From positions 62,001 to 126,000 of the forward strand of contig CAWCWV010000016.1 in the NCBI GenBank assembly GCA_963799365.1: DNA of 64,000 nucleotides. The letters are read 5' to 3'. Below the pieces are notes generated by a model. It was not told the origin of the DNA. It saw only the letters and a list, made by a program, of their open reading frames with translations, and did not search any database. Position 1 is the stretch's first letter; each line of letters opens with the position of its first letter. Below are positions 60,436 to 64,000 of this stretch, in pieces. Origin of the DNA: Marinirhabdus sp963799365. GTDB taxonomy: Bacteria; Bacteroidota; Bacteroidia; Flavobacteriales; Flavobacteriaceae. The position numbers and the translations under genes were made by a program.

Positions 60436-60469
60436 CCTTTCGACGAGCTCAAGACAGGCTTGTCGAAGG
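60436..60469. repeat. CCTTTCGAC...GTCGAAGG palindromic repeat
   Basis: CCTTTCGACGAGC (60436-60448) and GCTTGTCGAAGG (60458-60469), one bulge. A different member of the CTTTCGAC-AGCTC dispersed repeat type; it could also act as a weak terminator of the lyase gene. Confidence 0.65.
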
Positions 60470-60493
60470 TTTAACTTTTAAATATTTAACATA

Positions 60494-61210
60494 ATGAAAC
60501 TAGATATCCTAGCCATAGGCGCCCATCCCGACGATGTTGAAATGAGCTGTGGTGGCACCATCGCCAAAGAAATTGCCAATGGTAAAAAAGTGGGAATCTT
60601 AGATCTTACCAGAGGAGAATTAGGAACACGCGGCTCTGCAGAAATTAGAGACAAGGAAGCAAAAAACGCAGCTGAAATATTAGGGATCTCAGTTAGAAAA
60701 AATTTAGGTTTTGGAGATGGATTTTTTGAAAATAACCATGCCACACAACTAGAAGTAATAAAAATAATTAGAAAATACCGTCCAGAAATAATTTTATGTA
60801 ACGCCGTGGACGACCGTCATATCGACCATGGAAAAGGAAGTAAGCTAGTGAGCGATGCTAGTTTTTTGAGTGGTTTGGTAAAAGTGGAAACCATCCACCA
60901 AGGCAATCACCAGCATCCGTGGCGTCCTAAAGCACTTTATCATTATATACAATGGAAAGAACTTACCCCAGATTTTGTCGTAGACATCACAGGCTATGAA
61001 GCTAAAAAAATGGAAGCCGTATTCGCGTATCGCAGTCAGTTTTTCGATGAAAGTTCCACAGCTCCCAATACGCCTATATCTTCTAAAAACGCTACCGATA
61101 GTATGTTGTACCGCAACAGAAACTTAGGTAGATTAATTGGCACCGAAGCTGCCGAGGGATACACAGTAGAGAGGTTACCAGCTGTAGACTCAATTTTCGA
61201 TTTGATCTAA
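60494..61210 (+). CDS. bshB1: Bacillithiol biosynthesis deacetylase BshB1
   Basis: Zinc-dependent N-deacetylase for N-acetylglucosaminyl-malate in bacillithiol synthesis, PIG-L/LmbE family, 238 aa. Metal motif GAHPDDVEMSCGGT, DLTRGELGTRGSAEIRD, and DDRHIDHGKGSKLV with the third ligand. Bacteroidota make bacillithiol, so this fits. Good start at 60494. The tRNA-His gene follows 110 bp later with its own promoter. Confidence 0.93.
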   Translation: MKLDILAIGAHPDDVEMSCGGTIAKEIANGKKVGILDLTRGELGTRGSAEIRDKEAKNAAEILGISVRKNLGFGDGFFENNHATQLEVIKIIRKYRPEIILCNAVDDRHIDHGKGSKLVSDASFLSGLVKVETIHQGNHQHPWRPKALYHYIQWKELTPDFVVDITGYEAKKMEAVFAYRSQFFDESSTAPNTPISSKNATDSMLYRNRNLGRLIGTEAAEGYTVERLPAVDSIFDLI

Positions 61211-61227
61211 AATATTTTATGTAAGTA

Positions 61228-61258
61228 TTGCGCAAACTGCGTTAATGCTTTATATTTG
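61228..61258 (+). promoter_or_regulatory. Promoter of tRNA-His
   Basis: TTG at 61228-61230, 20 bases, TATATTTG at 61251-61258, an exact -7 box. Start near 61265, about 55 bases before the mature 5' end. Confidence 0.75.
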
Positions 61259-61319
61259 CATCCGCTAAAGTGATAAACGTTTTAGTGCGTATGCTACCTC
61301 TCGAAAGAGAATGCTACAT

Positions 61320-61394
61320 GGTGGTTGTAGCTCAGCTGGTTAGAGCGCTGGTTTGTGGTACCAGAGGTCGCCGGTTCGAACCCGGTCTTCCACC
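61320..61394 (+). tRNA. tRNA-His (GTG)
   Basis: Cloverleaf by hand: acceptor GTGGTTG (61321-61327), D stem GCTC/GAGC, anticodon stem CTGGT/ACCAG with loop TTGTGGT, hence anticodon GTG, T stem GCCGG/CCGGT around TTCGAAC, acceptor 3' strand CTTCCAC (61387-61393) and discriminator C. The base before it is G (61320), the G-1 of histidine tRNAs, opposite C73. Pairs 5-68 and 6-67 of the acceptor are U opposite U, which is odd. CCA is not encoded. Confidence 0.93.
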
Positions 61395-61570
61395 CTAAAG
61401 AGTTTTCATGAAAATGGAAGCTCTTTTTTTGTATCCGATTATTTTTAAAATAAGTGTACATGAGAAATGTGGCCCGTAACTAGGCTAGAATTATATACAA
61501 ATGGTGTGAAGACGGTGCTATAATATTTTGTTAAGGCAAGGCTGCATTTATTTATTATTTTTTATTTTAA
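61395..61570. other. Spacer after tRNA-His
   Basis: A terminator at the start (next entry); beyond it no gene is seen. Confidence 0.4.
61397..61430 (+). terminator. Terminator of tRNA-His
   Basis: AAAGAGTTTTC (61397-61407) pairs with GGAAGCTCTTT (61116-61126 of the next hundred, i.e. 61116+300, 61416-61426) with two G-T pairs, followed by T. Confidence 0.7.
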
Positions 61571-62641
61571 ATGAAAAGTAAGAAAATGTCAAAAAATTTA
61601 ATCTTTAAAGGAGCGGCACTAATTGTTTTTTTGGTTCTTATCGTTTTTGGCCTTATACAGGCAAAATCATTTTTAGCTCCATTAATGGTGGCACTTATTC
61701 TATCGTTGTTACTATTACCTGTTATACGGAAATTAGAGCATTGGAAATTCAATAAAAACCTAGCCTCTTTCCTAAGTACCTTCACATTATTATTGATATC
61801 GTTAAGTTTTTTTTTATTAGTTATTGTTCAAATGAACAGCGTTGTTGATAAATGGGAAACCATAAAAAACATAATGGAACCTAAAATTGAAAGTGCTTCT
61901 ACATTTTTAATTGAAAATACTCCTGTTACCGATAAAAAGATCAATGATTTTAAAAATAAGTTCAAAAATTTTAAAATCGTTGGATCTTCAACATCTAAGG
62001 GAAGTGCATTAGCCTATTTGTCGGGTTTTGTGGGATTCTTGGGAACTTACTTATTGGTGTTTGTATATGTGTTTTTTATGTTGAGATTTCGTTCAAAGTT
62101 TAAGGAATTTATTTTAAAATTATTTTCTGAAGAAAAAAGTAAAGAGGTAAAGAAGACGCTAAGTGAAATTAGCACTGTAGCTCAGGGATATCTTTTAGGA
62201 AAATTAAAATTAATAGGCCTTTTGGCTATTGTATATAGTATTGGTTTGGGAATTTCTGGGGTGAGTAACTTTATATTAGTAGCACTTATTGCTGCATTAC
62301 TTACTATAATACCTTATTTAGGTAATGTTTTAGGATATTGTTTAGCGCTTATATTTGGATACCTCCTTAATGGTGAAATGGGAGTGTTATTGGGAATCAC
62401 CCTTACATTTGTGATCGCTCAATTTATAGAAAGTTATATACTTCAGCCTTATGTGGTAGGGGATGAGGTAGATTTAAATCCATTCTTTATAATCCTTGCG
62501 ATAATCTTAGGGAATCTTATGTGGGGTATCGTGGGTATGGTAATTGCAATCCCTGTTTTGGGAATTTTGAACGTTATTTTTCTGCATGTACCTATGTTAA
62601 AACCATTTGGGTTTCTACTTGAAAAAAATAAAAATGACTAG
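61571..62641 (+). CDS. AI-2E family transporter (permease)
   Basis: Inner-membrane protein of 356 aa (AI-2E/PerM family, old DUF20), eight helices in the usual pattern: three near the N-terminus (about 8-33, 35-52, 68-92), a soluble segment (95-150), and five from 155 to 345. PYLGNVLGYCLA and the C-terminal GLFGP-like region (LGNLMWGIVGMVIAIPVLGI) are family features. Substrate not known; the AI-2 name is historical for most members. Start could be 61571 or the ATG at 61586. Confidence 0.86.
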   Translation: MKSKKMSKNLIFKGAALIVFLVLIVFGLIQAKSFLAPLMVALILSLLLLPVIRKLEHWKFNKNLASFLSTFTLLLISLSFFLLVIVQMNSVVDKWETIKNIMEPKIESASTFLIENTPVTDKKINDFKNKFKNFKIVGSSTSKGSALAYLSGFVGFLGTYLLVFVYVFFMLRFRSKFKEFILKLFSEEKSKEVKKTLSEISTVAQGYLLGKLKLIGLLAIVYSIGLGISGVSNFILVALIAALLTIIPYLGNVLGYCLALIFGYLLNGEMGVLLGITLTFVIAQFIESYILQPYVVGDEVDLNPFFIILAIILGNLMWGIVGMVIAIPVLGILNVIFLHVPMLKPFGFLLEKNKND

Positions 62642-62688
62642 TGTATTTATATTGCGAAGAACATATTTTTTGAACTTTGAGATATGCG

Positions 62689-62720
62689 AATCCTCTGCTT
62701 TTGAAATTCAGAGGATTTCG
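62689..62720. terminator. Bidirectional terminator between permease and transaldolase genes
   Basis: AATCCTCTG (62689-62697) with CAGAGGATT (62709-62717), 11-base loop, in the convergent spacer. Confidence 0.78.
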
Positions 62721-62745
62721 TATTTTTTAGATATCTAATAATTCC

Positions 62746-63399
62746 TTAATTTCCTTTTTTATAATCTGCCAAAAACTGTTCCAAACCACTATCGGTTAAC
62801 GGGTGTTTAAGTAAACCTTCAATAGAGGAAAGTGGGCCGGTCATTACATCGGCACCAATTTTTGCACATTCTATCACGTGCATGGTGTGACGTATAGAAG
62901 CGGCCAAGATCTGGGTTTCAAATTCGTAATTGTCGTAAATTAAACGTATTTCAGCAATTAAGTTTAGCCCGTCTGTAGAGATGTCGTCTAGTCTTCCTAT
63001 GAAGGGAGAGACGTAGGTAGCACCTGCTTTTGCGGCTAAAAGTGCTTGTCCTGCTGAAAATACTAAGGTGCAATTTGTTCTAATTCCGTTGTCGCTGAAA
63101 TATTTAATGGCCTTAATACCTTCTTTTATCATAGGTATTTTTACTACGATTTGTTCGTGTAATTCGGCAAGTTGCTCTCCTTCTTTTACCATCCCTTTAA
63201 AATCTGTTGCAATCACTTCGGCAGAAACATCTCCGTCTACAATTTTGCAGATATCCACATAGTGTTTCAAAATATTATTACGTCCTGTAATACCTTCTTT
63301 AGCCATTAAAGACGGATTTGTAGTAACGCCGTCTAAAACGCCCAAATTCTGGGCTTCACGTATTTGATCTAAATTGGCAGTATCGATGAAAAATTTCAT
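62746..63399 (-). CDS. fsa: Transaldolase of the small fructose-6-phosphate aldolase (FSA/TalC) type
   Basis: Class I aldolase-fold enzyme of 217 aa that transfers or splits a dihydroxyacetone unit. DGVTTNPSLMAKEG starts the barrel; the Schiff-base lysine is in IVVKIPMIKEGIKAIK (about residue 85); TNCTLVFSAGQALLAAKAGATYVSPFIGRLDD and AASIRH follow. In Bacteroidota such short enzymes usually serve as transaldolase of the pentose phosphate pathway; FSA activity is also possible. A single-gene unit between the permease and the SDR gene. Confidence 0.9.
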   Translation of the reverse strand: MKFFIDTANLDQIREAQNLGVLDGVTTNPSLMAKEGITGRNNILKHYVDICKIVDGDVSAEVIATDFKGMVKEGEQLAELHEQIVVKIPMIKEGIKAIKYFSDNGIRTNCTLVFSAGQALLAAKAGATYVSPFIGRLDDISTDGLNLIAEIRLIYDNYEFETQILAASIRHTMHVIECAKIGADVMTGPLSSIEGLLKHPLTDSGLEQFLADYKKGN

Positions 63400-63555
63400 A
63401 GGATTTTTTTTTAAGTTTTAGTAAAAATAAGGAACATCGTAGCTTCTTAAAAGCAATGTCGATAAGTTGTGATAAAAAGGCGATAGCTGTTGTTAGCTAG
63501 GACGCTTCGTTTGTTGAAGATTTAAGGAATTTACTTTAAACGATACACTATAAAA

Positions 63556-64000
63556 TTACAATTTATAATGTTTCATAACCATTCGCTCATAAGTTTTATC
63601 GGGAAGCACACGTTTGAGGACGATGGAAAATTTCTGTAACACAGCACCCACTTTATAATGAATTTTCGGATGTTTTGTTTCTATAATTTTTAGAACGGCT
63701 TTTGCCATATCGGTTGGATCGTTTCCTGCGTCTACGTGAGTATTCATCATCTCTAAAGTTGCACTGTAGGCATTTTTATATGGAGAATTTTCTAGAACTG
63801 GAGCATGGTAGCGACCTGAAGCAATATTAGTGGCAAAATCTCCAGGGGCAATATTGGTCATTTTAATTCCAAATTGCTGTGTTTCCATTCGGTACGCTTC
63901 GGTGGTTATTTCTAGAGCGGCTTTGGTAGCACTATAAATACCGCGATAGGGTAACCCCATATATCCAGCTATAGAAGTTATATTAATAATTTGGCCACTT
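63556..64000 (-). CDS. SDR family oxidoreductase, 5' end missing
   Basis: NAD(P)-dependent short-chain dehydrogenase, cut by the right edge. The frame is open to the end of the window with SGQIINITSIAGY before MGLPYRGIYSATKAA; thus the catalytic Ser (NITSIAG) and YxxxK (Y-S-A-T-K) are seen, and the ATG at 63960 is internal. IAPGDFATNIA follows, and the C-terminal part (from about LKRVLPDKTYERMVMKHYKL) is typical of SDR proteins with a longer tail. The substrate is unknown. The spacer 63400-63555 holds nothing I recognise. Confidence 0.9.
   Translation of the reverse strand, partial: SGQIINITSIAGYMGLPYRGIYSATKAALEITTEAYRMETQQFGIKMTNIAPGDFATNIASGRYHAPVLENSPYKNAYSATLEMMNTHVDAGNDPTDMAKAVLKIIETKHPKIHYKVGAVLQKFSIVLKRVLPDKTYERMVMKHYKL

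Overview
The window is AT-rich chromosomal DNA from a member of the Bacteroidota, almost certainly a Flavobacteriaceae. The evidence is the set of gene families: type IX secretion (T9SS) C-terminal sorting domains, DUF6090, DUF4199 and DUF1015 proteins, bacillithiol deacetylase BshB1, and a single-chain PurL of about 1,230 residues. Promoters of the Bacteroidota type (TTTG, about 19 bases, TAnnTTTG) and the general lack of Shine-Dalgarno sites agree. I cannot name the genus. There are no rRNA genes, CRISPR arrays, prophage or intact insertion sequence; one tRNA (His) is present.

Layout. 1-2144: a two-component system, cut by the left edge. 2181-9667: a minus-strand run of housekeeping genes (miaA, an ion channel with a zinc ribbon, an exonuclease/GIY-YIG fusion whose true start seems to be a non-ATG codon, YggS, DUF1015, 3-hydroxybutyryl-CoA dehydrogenase, Gfo/Idh/MocA oxidoreductase). 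9894-13942: three exported proteins (M28 peptidase, amidohydrolase, beta-propeller). 14712-21188: a fatty-acid beta-oxidation operon (MarR regulator, FadN-like, thiolase, acyl-CoA dehydrogenase) interrupted by a four-helix-bundle (S23) gene bracketed by a 15-bp inverted repeat. 21536-24623: two whole or partial DUF6090 genes and one remnant around a YfcC transporter, with a broken DUF559 element. 24676-30035: thioredoxin-like protein, acyl-CoA ligase and a secreted M14 carboxypeptidase. 30132-31871: DUF808 gene flanked by decayed remnants of a purL 3' end and an acyl-CoA ligase 5' end. 31913-36955: poorly known envelope genes and a LuxR-type regulator. 36994-40677: purL, carrying an in-frame copy of a dispersed repeat. 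40918-46319: two tandem paralogous T9SS-exported proteins. 46391-50283: RNA methyltransferase, a YCF48-like lipoprotein and an ECF sigma operon. 50399-50753: two tandem candidate small RNAs with matched promoters, terminators and C-rich/G-rich loops. 50798-57942 and on to 64000: ABC exporter, phosphoglucomutase, glycosyltransferase, L31, histidine degradation (hutG-hutI), PLP lyase, bshB1, tRNA-His, AI-2E family permease, transaldolase and a partial SDR.

How the parts fit. The acyl-CoA ligase (25762-27540), the fad operon and the 3-hydroxybutyryl-CoA dehydrogenase supply most steps of fatty-acid breakdown. The secreted peptidases and hut genes fit a protein- and lipid-scavenging lifestyle. 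The most unusual part is the intergenic 50284-50797: two short transcription units, each with a TTTG-N19-TAnnTTT promoter and a hairpin/poly-T terminator, in which three of the four hairpin loops show GCCCCAA and the fourth shows the complementary GGGGGCT. I would test this first as an undescribed RNA system. Second are the repeat-bracketed S23 cassette with apparently empty copies in neighbouring spacers, and the in-frame repeat inside purL.
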